Positions 45,623 to 54,005 of a stretch of DNA of 64,000 nucleotides are shown here, one piece after another. The stretch comes from Bacillus sp. FJAT-26390 (GTDB taxonomy: Bacteria; Bacillota; Bacilli; Paenibacillales; Paenibacillaceae). The notes under the pieces are model-generated. The model was not told the origin of the DNA, ran no database searches, and worked only from the letters and a program-made list of their open reading frames with translations. The translations under genes were made by a program, and so were the position numbers. Location of the stretch: the NCBI RefSeq assembly GCF_001682865.1, contig NZ_MAQX01000001.1:997290-1061289 (forward strand), written 5' to 3'. Every line of letters begins with the position of its first letter. Position 1 is the first letter of the stretch.

Positions 45623-46969
45623 ATGAATGACAAAGTTGTAATGCCGGTGTGGACCTTCGGACTGTTCATTGTGCTAATGAACACGACGATGTTTAATGTC
45701 TCAATTCCGAGCATTATTCGGGATATTGACGTTTCGGCGTCACTTGGTTCATGGATTATTTCAAGTTACTCGATTGGCTATGCCTTATCGACCATGATTT
45801 ACAGTAGGCTTTCGGACGTACTGCCGATCCGAAGACTGTTGATGGTTGGACTAGTAATATTGGGTCTCGCATCTGTCTTTGGCATCTTTGCTACGAGTTT
45901 TCAAGCGCTATTGTTCGCTCGAATTGCACAGTCTGCCGGCGCAGGCGTGACGGCGGGACTCGGTCTTGTTATCGCCAGCCGGTATATACCTTATGAGAGA
46001 CGAGGCCGAGCGATATCTATGATTTCGGCGGGTGCTGCCATGGCATTCGGTCTAGGGCCGATCGTCGGAGGGCTGATTACCGAATTTATCGGCTGGAACG
46101 GGCTATTCGGCTTCACGAGCCTTGTGCTTTTACTTCTTCCTGTTTTACTGCGGCTGCTCCCCAAAGAGCAGCCAAAGCCATTCCGGTTTGATATGCTGGG
46201 TGCCGTACTGACCGTTGTCAACTCTGTAGCCATTCTGACTGCCGTCACGCAGCGATCATTTTTCTGGCTGGCAGTCGGAATCATATCGATCGCTGTTCAT
46301 ATCTGGCACCTACGCCGAAAAAATGAATCTTTTATCAACCCGAAACTCTTTGCAGAACCGATGTATCGGAAACTCCTTTTCGTCGGCTTCAGTATCTTGA
46401 TGATTAATCTCGGGAACTTGTTTATCATGTCGCTGGTACTTGCGAATCTATTCAGAGATTCGCCGCTGATGATCGGCCTTATGATTGCGCCTGGTGCTGT
46501 TTTATCCGCCTTTTTAACGCGCTATGTCGGGCGCTTGATAGATCGATACGGTAATATTCGGGTTCTCATTATAGGACATGTTATTTTAACCTTGGTTTTG
46601 ATTGTATTTTGGTCGATTCTCGACGCATCGCCGGCCGTACTCTTGTTCGGGTACCTATTCTTTTCGCCTGCAGCTTCTGCATCCTTATCATCATTAAACA
46701 ATGAAACATCTCGCATTTTGCCATCCAACTTGATTGGTTCCGGTATGGGATTTATGCAACTCACTCAGTTCTTCGGCGGTTCGTTTTCCGTTGCATTTTG
46801 CGGCATGCTGCTCGACTATCAAAAAAAATCTTCACTTGTCCATGCATATGAATTTGTATATGCCGTCTTGATAGCAGTAGGTGTTTGCTCGTTACTCGTA
46901 CTGTTTCGGTACTTGCTGTCGAATCACCAATCGAATTCCTTGCCAGACAATGAGGCAAAAAGCACGTAA
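45623..46969 (+). CDS. MFS drug exporter of the DHA2/TetA type
   Basis: A 448-residue protein with 12-14 membrane helices. LFIVLMNTTMFNVSIPSIIRDI is the TM1 motif (motif D1-type), SRLSDVLPIRRLL is motif A between helices 2 and 3, and GPIVGGLITEFIGW is motif C, the antiporter signature. Probably exports a toxic organic compound by proton exchange. It lies 57 bp after isochorismatase copy B and is likely co-transcribed with it. Confidence 0.9.
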   Translation: MNDKVVMPVWTFGLFIVLMNTTMFNVSIPSIIRDIDVSASLGSWIISSYSIGYALSTMIYSRLSDVLPIRRLLMVGLVILGLASVFGIFATSFQALLFARIAQSAGAGVTAGLGLVIASRYIPYERRGRAISMISAGAAMAFGLGPIVGGLITEFIGWNGLFGFTSLVLLLLPVLLRLLPKEQPKPFRFDMLGAVLTVVNSVAILTAVTQRSFFWLAVGIISIAVHIWHLRRKNESFINPKLFAEPMYRKLLFVGFSILMINLGNLFIMSLVLANLFRDSPLMIGLMIAPGAVLSAFLTRYVGRLIDRYGNIRVLIIGHVILTLVLIVFWSILDASPAVLLFGYLFFSPAASASLSSLNNETSRILPSNLIGSGMGFMQLTQFFGGSFSVAFCGMLLDYQKKSSLVHAYEFVYAVLIAVGVCSLLVLFRYLLSNHQSNSLPDNEAKST

Positions 46970-47020
46970 ATCGAGAAAAAAAGCTTGAATACAAAATTAT
47001 AAATAGATGGAGAAGTGAAT

Positions 47021-47845
47021 ATGCAAAACACGTACAAACAATTTACTGTCAATCGAAAAACACCTGCTTATTGGCGAATTACTTTTCAAAATCCGCCTAT
47101 CAATCTTCTCAATCCTGATACCATTTTCGAACTATTAACACTCATGGATCAAATCGAGACAGACAATGATTTGAAAGTCATTGTTTTCGATAGCGCCGAT
47201 CCTGAATATTTCATTGCGCACTACGATATGGCGAGAGCCGGCGAAAAACAACAAACACCAAAGGAAATCGAGCTTCCGGCCTGGATTGATTTCGTCGCGC
47301 GACTGTATAGAACCTCGGTTGTTACCATTGCAGAAATTCGAGGTCGAGCGCGGGGGGTTGGTAGTGAGTTTGCGTTGGCCTGCGATATGAGGTTTGCAAG
47401 CAAGGAAAAGGCAATCTTTGGACAACCTGAAGTTGGTATCGGCGTTGTACCCGGGGGAGGTGCCAACGAGGCTTTGGCTCTTTTGGCAGGACGTGCTAGG
47501 GCACTTGAAATTGTACTTGGCGCCGATGATTTCGATGCCGCAACAGCAGAACGTTATGGATGGATTAACAGAGCTATACCCGATTCAGAATTAGACGGTT
47601 TTGTGGAAAACCTGGCTCGCAGAATATCGTCATTTGATAAACAGACGCTAAATGATGCGAAGAAACTTCTTAATCGGACCGGAGTTCCTGAAGCTGAAGA
47701 AATACTGGAATCTCGAACAGTTTTTATTACAGGAGCGATGTCAGCAAACACGCAGAAAAAGGTGTCGACTGCTTTTGCGCGTGGTCTTGGCAAATCAGGT
47801 GATTTCGAGCTTCACTTAGGGCAACACATAGCAAATCTGGAATAA
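47021..47845 (+). CDS. Enoyl-CoA hydratase/isomerase-family protein
   Basis: A 274-residue crotonase-fold protein: AYWRITFQNPPINLL at the N terminus, VIVFDSADPEYFIAHYDM, and the oxyanion-hole region GRARGVGSEFALACDMRFAS. The glutamate pair of authentic hydratases is only partly conserved (FGQPEVGIGVVPGGG keeps one Glu), so the reaction is uncertain. ATG 47021 has better spacing from GGAGAAG than GTG 47015. Confidence 0.85.
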   Translation: MQNTYKQFTVNRKTPAYWRITFQNPPINLLNPDTIFELLTLMDQIETDNDLKVIVFDSADPEYFIAHYDMARAGEKQQTPKEIELPAWIDFVARLYRTSVVTIAEIRGRARGVGSEFALACDMRFASKEKAIFGQPEVGIGVVPGGGANEALALLAGRARALEIVLGADDFDAATAERYGWINRAIPDSELDGFVENLARRISSFDKQTLNDAKKLLNRTGVPEAEEILESRTVFITGAMSANTQKKVSTAFARGLGKSGDFELHLGQHIANLE

Positions 47846-48040
47846 TAGCACACTCCAATAACGATTGGTATGGAATAACGAGTGCGATGCTTTTTGCTTC
47901 GCGCTCAGCTTCTGTATAGGTGCATATCTATGATAAAACGTTGAGAAATGCGGTCGCTACTTGTCATTTTTTCTTGAATAAACCTGCCTAAGTAACCTTA
48001 TAATAACGAAGACTTAAAAGTTAGAGAGGGAGGCTTTTCA

Positions 48041-48577
48041 ATGTCCGTGATACGCCAAGACCTTACGCTCACCCAATCAGTCTGTAATCATGTTATCGAT
48101 GTTCCTGTGGAGAAAGTCGATATTGGGAAGTGGATTTTTTCACTTTCCGATGCTGAATATCAACGATGCTGTCCCCCTGATCATATTGCTGTAGGAACTA
48201 CCAAAACGGAAGACGGTCGTCCAATGTCTATCAACGTAGAGACAATCGGCACGAGTCTCGCAGTACAGCATTATGTGGGAGAAGTCGTCAATAAAGATTT
48301 TTGCCGGATGGTCTCTACATCTGACATCTTTCTTACAAACGGAAGAACTCAAATGCAAGTCATATGGGAGCTTAGCGTAAAGCCTGTCAACGATAATCAG
48401 ACAGAATTCACTAATTCTGTTCGATCACATCCTACCGACAATTTTTTGAAAATCATCGAGAGTCAGGGACTAACGTTTGAACAGGTCGCGAAGGATCGGC
48501 AAAAAGTCGTAGAGGATCACAACGGACGCGAAACGCCACTTTTTGCGGAAAGCATAGCACGTGCAGCGCGAGGGTAA
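48041..48577 (+). CDS. Probable SRPBCC-fold protein, unknown substrate
   Basis: A 178-residue cytosolic protein with alternating beta strands and a long C-terminal helix (TDNFLKIIESQGLTFEQVAKDRQKVVEDH), compatible with the START/helix-grip (SRPBCC) fold. No catalytic motif seen. Ribosome site GGGAGG. It is followed by a terminator at 48667. Confidence 0.55.
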   Translation: MSVIRQDLTLTQSVCNHVIDVPVEKVDIGKWIFSLSDAEYQRCCPPDHIAVGTTKTEDGRPMSINVETIGTSLAVQHYVGEVVNKDFCRMVSTSDIFLTNGRTQMQVIWELSVKPVNDNQTEFTNSVRSHPTDNFLKIIESQGLTFEQVAKDRQKVVEDHNGRETPLFAESIARAARG

Positions 48578-48666
48578 TTGCATCCCATAGTCCACAAACC
48601 GCGCTTGATAAACATGCTTATCAGGATTATTTGCAGACGGATTAAGTTTAGTTCCATCATACAGCC

Positions 48667-48710
48667 ATCGCCCTCATCTGGTTAGGCCTAGTGAAGGGCG
48701 ATCTTCTTTA
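48667..48710 (+). terminator. Terminator after the SRPBCC-like gene
   Basis: ATCGCCCT (48667-48674) pairs with AGGGCGAT (48695-48702), with a T-rich tail CTTCTTTATT. Confidence 0.7.
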
Positions 48711-48795
48711 TTCGCTTTTTATATACCTGCATTAAGCTGCTTCAATTTCTCATCTGCTACTGAATTTTATTACAATCAAGAATGGAGCTAAGAAA

Positions 48796-49335
48796 ATGAA
48801 AACATTAGTCATCGTTGCTCATCCTAACATTGAAGGATCTAGCTGGAATAAATCATGGGTAAAGGAATTGCAAAAGCATGATGATATTACAATTCATGAA
48901 TTATACAAATCATATCCGGATGAAAACATTGATGTTTCTAAAGAGCAGCAGCTTATCGAGTCACACGACCGCATTATTTTCCAATTTCCACTTTATTGGT
49001 ACAGCACGCCATCATTGCTAAAAAAGTGGTTTGACTCCGTATTGCAGTATGGTTGGGCGTTTGGTCCAGATGGCACTAAAACAGCAGGTAAAGAAATCGG
49101 TGTCGCTATTTCAACTTTCGGTACTGCTGAATCGTACCAAGCAAACGGATTCAATCGCTTTACTCTGCAAGAAATTTTGCGGCCGATCGAAGCACTGGCT
49201 CATTTTATTAGCGCTTCGTATCTTCCACACTTTTCACTAAACGACACTACCGATGTTACAGAAGAACGACTAGTGAAAAGCAGTCTTGATTACGTTCAGC
49301 ATATTAAAACGGTAAAGCCATTCGTGGTCAAATAA
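48796..49335 (+). CDS. NAD(P)H:quinone oxidoreductase-like flavoprotein
   Basis: A 179-residue Flavodoxin_2 protein: LVIVAHPNIEGSSWNK (FMN-phosphate loop), QFPLYWYSTPSLLKKWFDSVL (FMN-binding and dimer motif) and YGWAFGPDGTK. It is close to the YwrO/KefF type of two-electron quinone reductases, which protect against electrophiles. It fits the neighbouring Ohr, OYE relic and exporter. ATG follows GGAGCTAAG. Confidence 0.9.
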   Translation: MKTLVIVAHPNIEGSSWNKSWVKELQKHDDITIHELYKSYPDENIDVSKEQQLIESHDRIIFQFPLYWYSTPSLLKKWFDSVLQYGWAFGPDGTKTAGKEIGVAISTFGTAESYQANGFNRFTLQEILRPIEALAHFISASYLPHFSLNDTTDVTEERLVKSSLDYVQHIKTVKPFVVK

Positions 49336-49392
49336 TAAACGGTTGAGTATCGACGTATTCATAGACACGGTTGTTAGAACAATCAGCCCGCG

Positions 49393-49464
49393 CAGGGAAA
49401 AGTATTTGTAATAACAGGTGGAAGCAGCGGTCATAGGAAGGTTATGGCAACATCAACAACATAA
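49393..49464 (+). pseudogene. Short-chain dehydrogenase N-terminal fragment
   Basis: The frame reads QGKVFVITGGSSGHRKVMA and then stops. This is the first strand and cofactor loop of an SDR (normally TGGSSGIGxxxA) with a mutated glycine motif. Everything after it is gone. Confidence 0.6.
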
Positions 49465-49497
49465 CGGCAAAGAGAAAGATCTATCATTTAAAAACGA

Positions 49498-49535
49498 GAA
49501 CGATTCGTTCAGTAATTATTTTGGAACGATCATTC
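49498..49535 (+). promoter_or_regulatory. Paired TetR operators upstream of the Ohr/OsmC gene
   Basis: GAACGATTCGTTC (49498-49510, one extra central base) and GAACGATCATTC (49524-49535) lie 26 bp apart, matching the layout at both tetR genes. A TATATT at 49545-49550 could be the -10. Confidence 0.65.
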
Positions 49536-49614
49536 ATAAACTGTTATATTTAATGGGTAAGATAGCAAGAGTGAAGGATCTAAGAGTTCTACATTGTAAA
49601 GGAGAGCAGCCAAG

Positions 49615-50046
49615 ATGGATAAAATGGAAAAGGAATTGTATACGGCTACCGTATTAGTAGAAGGCGGAAGGGCAGGTAAAGCGGTTTCCAGTGACGGTGT
49701 TCTAGAAATAGATTTAAAAGTTCCTGTGGAATTGGGAGGACCTGGCGGATATGGAACCAATCCTGAGCAGCTATTCGCAGCCGGATTTGCCGCATGCTTC
49801 GAAGGTGCGATAGGCATTGTTCTGAGAAAAAAGAGAATTAAATCTGAAGGCATTAAAATATCGTCGCATGTTACGATTGGCAAGGATGTAAACGATGGTT
49901 TTGTCTTGTCTGTAAACATGGACATTTCGATTAAGGGTGTAGAATCTAGTATCGCAAAACAAGTCGTCGAGGAAGCACATGATATTTGCCCATATTCACG
50001 AGCAACCCGCGGTAATATCGAAGTCATCACGAAGGTGCTGGATTAA
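49615..50046 (+). CDS. Ohr/OsmC-family peroxidase
   Basis: A 143-residue protein with the two reactive cysteines of organic hydroperoxide resistance proteins: C61 (GFAACFEGAI) and C125 (AHDICPYSRATRGN), plus GGYGTNPEQLFAAG. Members reduce organic hydroperoxides with lipoyl or bacilliredoxin-type thiols. Controlled here by a TetR pair rather than the usual OhrR/MarR, judging by the operators upstream. Confidence 0.9.
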   Translation: MDKMEKELYTATVLVEGGRAGKAVSSDGVLEIDLKVPVELGGPGGYGTNPEQLFAAGFAACFEGAIGIVLRKKRIKSEGIKISSHVTIGKDVNDGFVLSVNMDISIKGVESSIAKQVVEEAHDICPYSRATRGNIEVITKVLD

Positions 50047-50116
50047 TCTCTAAGCATGGATCTCAGAACCTGCCATGTTAGCAGAACTATCGGGACTTGA
50101 ATGACATAAGATTGAA

Positions 50117-50152
50117 GAATGATCGATCGAAAACATTTTCGAACGATCGTTC
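50117..50152 (+). promoter_or_regulatory. Paired TetR operators upstream of tetR copy B
   Basis: GAATGATCGATC (50117-50128) and the perfect palindrome GAACGATCGTTC (50141-50152) are exactly 24 bp apart. A run of TATAATTA repeats follows (50158-50177) and may contain the -10. Confidence 0.75.
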
Positions 50153-50195
50153 TTCAATTATAATTATAATTATAATTTTGAAAGGAGTGAGCAAG

Positions 50196-50771
50196 ATGGT
50201 CAGGCCCAAGGAGTTCGATGAAGATGCCGTACTGCTCAAAGCGATGCATCTATTCTGGGATCAAGGCTATGAGAAGACATCCATGCAGGAACTTATCTCC
50301 CATATGGGGATTCATAGAGGAAGTCTGTATGATACCTTTGGTGATAAAAGATCACTATATATCAAAACCTTAAAGCGATATTCCGATATGTTGGAGCAAT
50401 CGGTAAAGCGAAGGCTAGCGGAAACCCATACGGCTAAGGAAGCAATAAGGCTGCTGTTCGAAATGGTTATTCAACAGCGGGAAGAGTTGCCCGACGGCTG
50501 TTTCATCACGAATACCGCGGTTGAATTGGCCCAGCACGATGCTGAAGCCAAAGAATGTGTTCAACTGAGTTGGAACTTCACGGAACGATTGATATGCAAC
50601 CTGATCGAGGAGGGTCAGCGATCGGGAGAGCTAGCCAAGAATCTCCAGCCGGAGTCGCTGTCCTTTTTTTTGAATAATGCCTTAATTGGACTTCGCGTAA
50701 TGGTGAAATCGATCACGGACAAGGAAAAGTTAGAACACATCGTAGAGACGAATTTGTCGATATTGAATTGA
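50196..50771 (+). CDS. TetR/AcrR-family repressor, copy B
   Basis: A 191-residue paralogue of the regulator at 42420: KTSMQELISHMGIHRGSLYDTF is the helix-turn-helix and GCFITNTAVELA is shared in the ligand domain. ATG 50196 follows AAAGGAG. Sharing operators with copy A and with the Ohr gene suggests cross-regulation. A fragment of an Old Yellow Enzyme gene starts 3 bp after its stop. Confidence 0.92.
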   Translation: MVRPKEFDEDAVLLKAMHLFWDQGYEKTSMQELISHMGIHRGSLYDTFGDKRSLYIKTLKRYSDMLEQSVKRRLAETHTAKEAIRLLFEMVIQQREELPDGCFITNTAVELAQHDAEAKECVQLSWNFTERLICNLIEEGQRSGELAKNLQPESLSFFLNNALIGLRVMVKSITDKEKLEHIVETNLSILN

Positions 50772-50773
50772 AG

Positions 50774-50908
50774 GGATCTGCTAGCGTTGGAATTGATGGA
50801 TTGATCCAAAAACTCGAACATGAAGAGTTTGACTTCGTCGCCATAGGCCGTGCACTATTGGTTGATCCTTGGGTAACTAAAATCCAGAGGGTCGGACAGA
50901 CGAATTGA
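50774..50908 (+). pseudogene. Old Yellow Enzyme (NADH:flavin oxidoreductase) C-terminal fragment
   Basis: The frame reads DGLIQKLEHEEFDFVAIGR then ALLVDPWVTKIQRVGQTN and stops. The VAIGRALLxDPxW segment is the FMN-phosphate site near the end of OYE-family enzymes. All upstream barrel strands are missing. It is a relic fused by deletion to the end of the tetR gene. Confidence 0.75.
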
Positions 50909-51036
50909 TTCCTTCTCTCACAGGGAAATATTTAATATAAACACGGCTTTTTTGCTTGAATAGATGGTTCAAATACTTAATATGATAGTCCGACTTACGA
51001 AAGAATATCAAATCAGATGAATAATTGATAAAGCCT

Positions 51037-51071
51037 AACCACCTTGCGTACTATAAAGCGGGTGGTTTTCA
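51037..51071 (+). terminator. Hairpin with T-rich tail
   Basis: AACCACC (51037-51043) pairs with GGTGGTT (51061-51067), then TTCATTT. It ends the tetR/OYE-relic region. Confidence 0.65.
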
Positions 51072-51455
51072 TTTCTGACAACTTATTATTTTTACTGAGG
51101 AAAACAGCGGCATATAATGTGTAACAATATATTTATATTGATAATCAGATCATAAGAGAGGTATTTGTGATTCACAGACATATGTACAAAAGACATTGCA
51201 ATCATAATTTCAATGAAGCACTAAAAAATATTATCACATCATGCATTAGAATATGAGTTGTCAACCTATATGATTTTATTTAATCAGTCACTTAACGATT
51301 ACTCAACGAAGAACGAAACTACAAAGACATAGGGTGTTGGTTATTGGGAAGTCTGTTTAACTTTCGGGCAGAACCTAGCACTTATCAGGAGTCTACGGGG
51401 CAGTTAAATCCTAGTTTTACGAGGTAGCAGATAGAGAGAAAAGAAGACTTTCTAG
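51072..51455 (+). other. Gene-free AT-rich stretch
   Basis: No coding frame with a ribosome site or family match. The sequence is AT-rich with several weak promoter-like boxes. It separates the detoxification region from the RiPP-like locus. Confidence 0.4.
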
Positions 51456-51476
51456 AAAGGCTGATTGCCTTTTTTT
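51456..51476 (+). terminator. Small terminator before the RiPP-like locus
   Basis: AAAGGC (51456-51461), loop TGATT, GCCTTT (51467-51472), followed by further T. The stem is short. About 190 bp without a supported gene follow it before the nucleotidyltransferase start. Confidence 0.55.
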
Positions 51477-51668
51477 GGAGGGTCATTTCGTTTTATAGGT
51501 GGTGAATGCCATTACTGCGCGGTGAAGACAGGCGCTTTATCTTTGAACCGGTTAGCCGATTTATCTTGGAGATTAGAAAATTTTCACAATTGGCTTCGTT
51601 CGCTTACCCCCTCAAACGACATTATAAATCCGAAACTAGTTTATTAACGAAAGTGAAGGGAGCGGCTC

Positions 51669-52826
51669 ATGAAACACTCGAAAGCGGTAACGCTTATAAG
51701 CCGGATCTACCAAAACCAACAACCGTTATTTGATTCCGAGGAGTCGGCTAAAGCAGCAATTGACGATATCGATATTTTTCAAGTCGCTCCCCAAGTTTAT
51801 TATTTATTGAAGAGCAGCGGCTTATTGGAAGCCGTGCCTTCCGAGCATCAAAGCAGGCTTAAATCGGGTGTGGATGCTGTTTTGTTTCAAAACATGCTGA
51901 TCCGCTCCGAGATGTACAAGCTTCTTGATGCGTTTGAGCGTTCAGGAATTCAAGTGATCGTGCTGAAAGGCATTCGGTTGTCTGAACGTTTTTTTGGACA
52001 TTTTTCGGGCAGGGGAACATCCGATATTGATCTGCTTGTACGTCCAGAAGATTTGGAAAAGGCGGTTTCCCTATTGGAGCGCCATGAGTTTATCCGGTAT
52101 ATAGAAGACGATGCGGATCATTTCCATATGCTGTTGAATAAATTTTATGCAAATGAGGATTTCCCGCTGCTTGGGGTGGAGCTGCATTGGAATATTTTGC
52201 GCGAACATGTCTCGGATACGGATATGAGCAGCTTTTGGATGGATGCCGAACCGATTTCTGCCTATCAGTTGGTGAAGGAGCTTTCGGCCAAGGACACCTT
52301 TTACTACTTATGCCTTCATGGCTATAACCATAATATGTTATCACTGAAGTACGTTATCGATATTGTGCACGTCCTGAGATGCTGCAGCGCAGAAATAGAC
52401 TACGGCCAGCTCTTTGCACAGGCAAAGAGCGATGGGAACTATGCCAAAGTATTAATTGCGCTGACAATTGTCTATGATTTGTTTCCCGAGCTGCATGAAA
52501 CCAAGCAGCTAAACGTACGGAGACGCTGGCCGCTTTGGAATATCGAACTGATGCGAAATGCCCAATTCGGGATTAGAAACTGGAGATTTTATGGCTTCCA
52601 TCTGTTTTCTGCCTTCGTCGCCTATGATTCGGTTAAACAACAGTGGGCGCATCTGCGATATTTACTGCTGCCGCCAAGAGATTATGCCTTGGACCTATTA
52701 AAGTATGCCAATAGATCAGACGTCCCGGATTCGAATGAGCCGATGATCAAAATCTATGCCAAAATCTATAAGAGAAGACTCCAATTTTGGATTCGAACCA
52801 TTCGTGCCAAACAAAAGAAGAATTAA
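51669..52826 (+). CDS. Nucleotidyltransferase-family protein (NTP_transf_5 type)
   Basis: A 385-residue protein with GRGTSDIDLLVRPEDL (about 114-129), the Gx(n)DxD metal-binding motif of polymerase-beta-type nucleotidyltransferases, preceded by VIVLKGIRL. C-terminal residues 220-385 are helical. Members of this family occur in paeninodin-type lasso peptide clusters of Bacillales, where their role is unclear. ATG follows AAGGGAGCGG. It lies about 135 bp before the precursor-like gene, which has its own promoter. Confidence 0.82.
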   Translation: MKHSKAVTLISRIYQNQQPLFDSEESAKAAIDDIDIFQVAPQVYYLLKSSGLLEAVPSEHQSRLKSGVDAVLFQNMLIRSEMYKLLDAFERSGIQVIVLKGIRLSERFFGHFSGRGTSDIDLLVRPEDLEKAVSLLERHEFIRYIEDDADHFHMLLNKFYANEDFPLLGVELHWNILREHVSDTDMSSFWMDAEPISAYQLVKELSAKDTFYYLCLHGYNHNMLSLKYVIDIVHVLRCCSAEIDYGQLFAQAKSDGNYAKVLIALTIVYDLFPELHETKQLNVRRRWPLWNIELMRNAQFGIRNWRFYGFHLFSAFVAYDSVKQQWAHLRYLLLPPRDYALDLLKYANRSDVPDSNEPMIKIYAKIYKRRLQFWIRTIRAKQKKN

Positions 52827-52900
52827 TTCGAATATTCTTGTATTAGATTTATAAAAAGCAGGTATTAATACATTTTATCGTAGTATTATTTTACTAAATG

Positions 52901-52929
52901 TTATAAAAATTATTGACTAACACTATAAT
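52901..52929 (+). promoter_or_regulatory. Promoter of the precursor-like peptide gene
   Basis: TTATAA (52901-52906) and a consensus -10 TATAAT (52924-52929) are 17 bp apart and would give a leader of about 27 nt before the ATG at 52963. The surrounding 60 bp are very AT-rich. Confidence 0.55.
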
Positions 52930-52962
52930 ATGACATAAATTCCTTGAAAGGAGGTGAATGAA

Positions 52963-53109
52963 ATGAAAAAATATGAAGCTCCTAAAATACTTACGCAGCA
53001 TACTGTCGAATTTGGAACAGCAAGACCAAGCGATAAAGTCGGTGGCTACGAATGGTGCCAAAAACGTAATTTTAAACCTATGTTTTGCAGGCATTATGTC
53101 GGAGGTTAA
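52963..53109 (+). CDS. Precursor-like peptide of a RiPP locus (48 residues)
   Basis: A near-ideal ribosome site (AAAGGAGGTGA, 52948-52957) precedes ATG 52963. The N terminus MKKYEAPKILTQHTVEFGT fits the YxxPxL-type leader motif (Y4, P7, L10, then G18 and T19) recognised by PqqD-like proteins in lasso peptide systems. From residue 26 the composition changes: VGGYEWC, then a basic and aromatic stretch ending CRHYVGG. The last 23 residues contain C32 and C42, five aromatic residues, GG pairs at 27-28 and 47-48, and no Ser or Thr. No signal peptide. It is followed by a hairpin and kinase, leader-binding, peptidase and exporter genes, so it is probably the substrate of that set. Confidence 0.8.
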   Translation: MKKYEAPKILTQHTVEFGTARPSDKVGGYEWCQKRNFKPMFCRHYVGG

Positions 53110-53132
53110 CTAGACAGCAATGATAAATTTTA

Positions 53133-53181
53133 TCTGAGAAGCGGAGCTAACAATCGAGTTTGCTCCCTTCTTCTTCTCAGA
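53133..53181 (+). terminator. Attenuator-like hairpin between precursor and modification genes
   Basis: TCTGAGAAG (53133-53141) pairs with CTTCTCAGA (53173-53181), and inside it GGAGC (53143-53147) pairs with GCTCC (53162-53166). The lack of a long T tract would allow partial read-through, giving more precursor than enzyme transcripts, as is common in peptide clusters. Confidence 0.65.
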
Positions 53182-53210
53182 AATAACTTCTGAAGAACGG
53201 GCGGTGCATA

Positions 53211-54005
53211 ATGACGTACACATTGCATACACAGGTCGGCAGGAGTTCGATCGATTTTCAAATTCAAACTACCTTTTTATATGATGAATTGACCGCGCGT
53301 TTTCGTTCTTTTAAAGCAAGCGGAAATCTTAAAGCGCCTGACATTCAGGTGGAGGTCTACGACTTTTACGGGAAACCTTTCGACGACGGGCCTGTCGAGA
53401 TTCAAGAGAACGGCAGCGAATATGTCTATATCCGTGCGGACTATAAGCTGGTGACAACACCTGATTACAGCCATGCAAAAATGTATGTTCACGATGACCT
53501 TGCACTCAAGCACGCCTTAATCAATCTCTACAGCGCCTGGCTGATCCATCGGCGCGCAGGGCTGCTCATCCATTCATCATGCGTGGTGGAGGATGACCGC
53601 GCTTGGATGTTCGCCGGGCCTTCGGGCGCAGGCAAGTCGACGGTAGCTGAACTTTCCGTTCCCCGTCCTATTCTTTCCGATGAGGCTACGCTCCTATTGT
53701 TTGAGCCGGATGGTTCGATTACAATCCATGATTCCCCATTTCGGAGCGAAATGGAAGAAGCATGCGAGCTTCCAAGCAGTCCCTTGGCAGGCATTCATTT
53801 TCTGATCCAATCGCAGGATGTAAGGCGGGTAGGTATCCGCAAAGGCGACGCGCTGATTTCATTGCTGGATAAGGTTTTTTATTGGGAGCATAACAAGCTG
53901 GAAACGGCAAAGATGATTGCGCTTTGCAAGCAGGCGGTAGAAGGCGTACCGGCTTATGAGCTGTATTTTCAGAAAAACGATACCTTTTGGAGAGTGATAT
54001 CATGA
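53211..54005 (+). CDS. HPr-kinase-like protein of the RiPP locus
   Basis: A 264-residue protein with Walker A GPSGAGKST (136-144), H121 (LLIHSSC) and D157 (LSDEATLL), the HprK/P catalytic-core pattern. The N-terminal 110 residues replace the usual HprK N-domain. Relatives in lasso clusters phosphorylate the C-terminal serine of the precursor. Here the presumed core lacks Ser and Thr, so the target must differ (Thr/Ser in the leader, Tyr, or another molecule). Its stop overlaps the next start. Confidence 0.85.
   Translation: MTYTLHTQVGRSSIDFQIQTTFLYDELTARFRSFKASGNLKAPDIQVEVYDFYGKPFDDGPVEIQENGSEYVYIRADYKLVTTPDYSHAKMYVHDDLALKHALINLYSAWLIHRRAGLLIHSSCVVEDDRAWMFAGPSGAGKSTVAELSVPRPILSDEATLLLFEPDGSITIHDSPFRSEMEEACELPSSPLAGIHFLIQSQDVRRVGIRKGDALISLLDKVFYWEHNKLETAKMIALCKQAVEGVPAYELYFQKNDTFWRVIS

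Noticed and set aside
51465-51733. Two overlapping small ORFs upstream of the nucleotidyltransferase gene
   Set aside because: Neither has a good ribosome site or family resemblance, and one overlaps the nucleotidyltransferase start; they were considered as extra precursor peptides and dropped.
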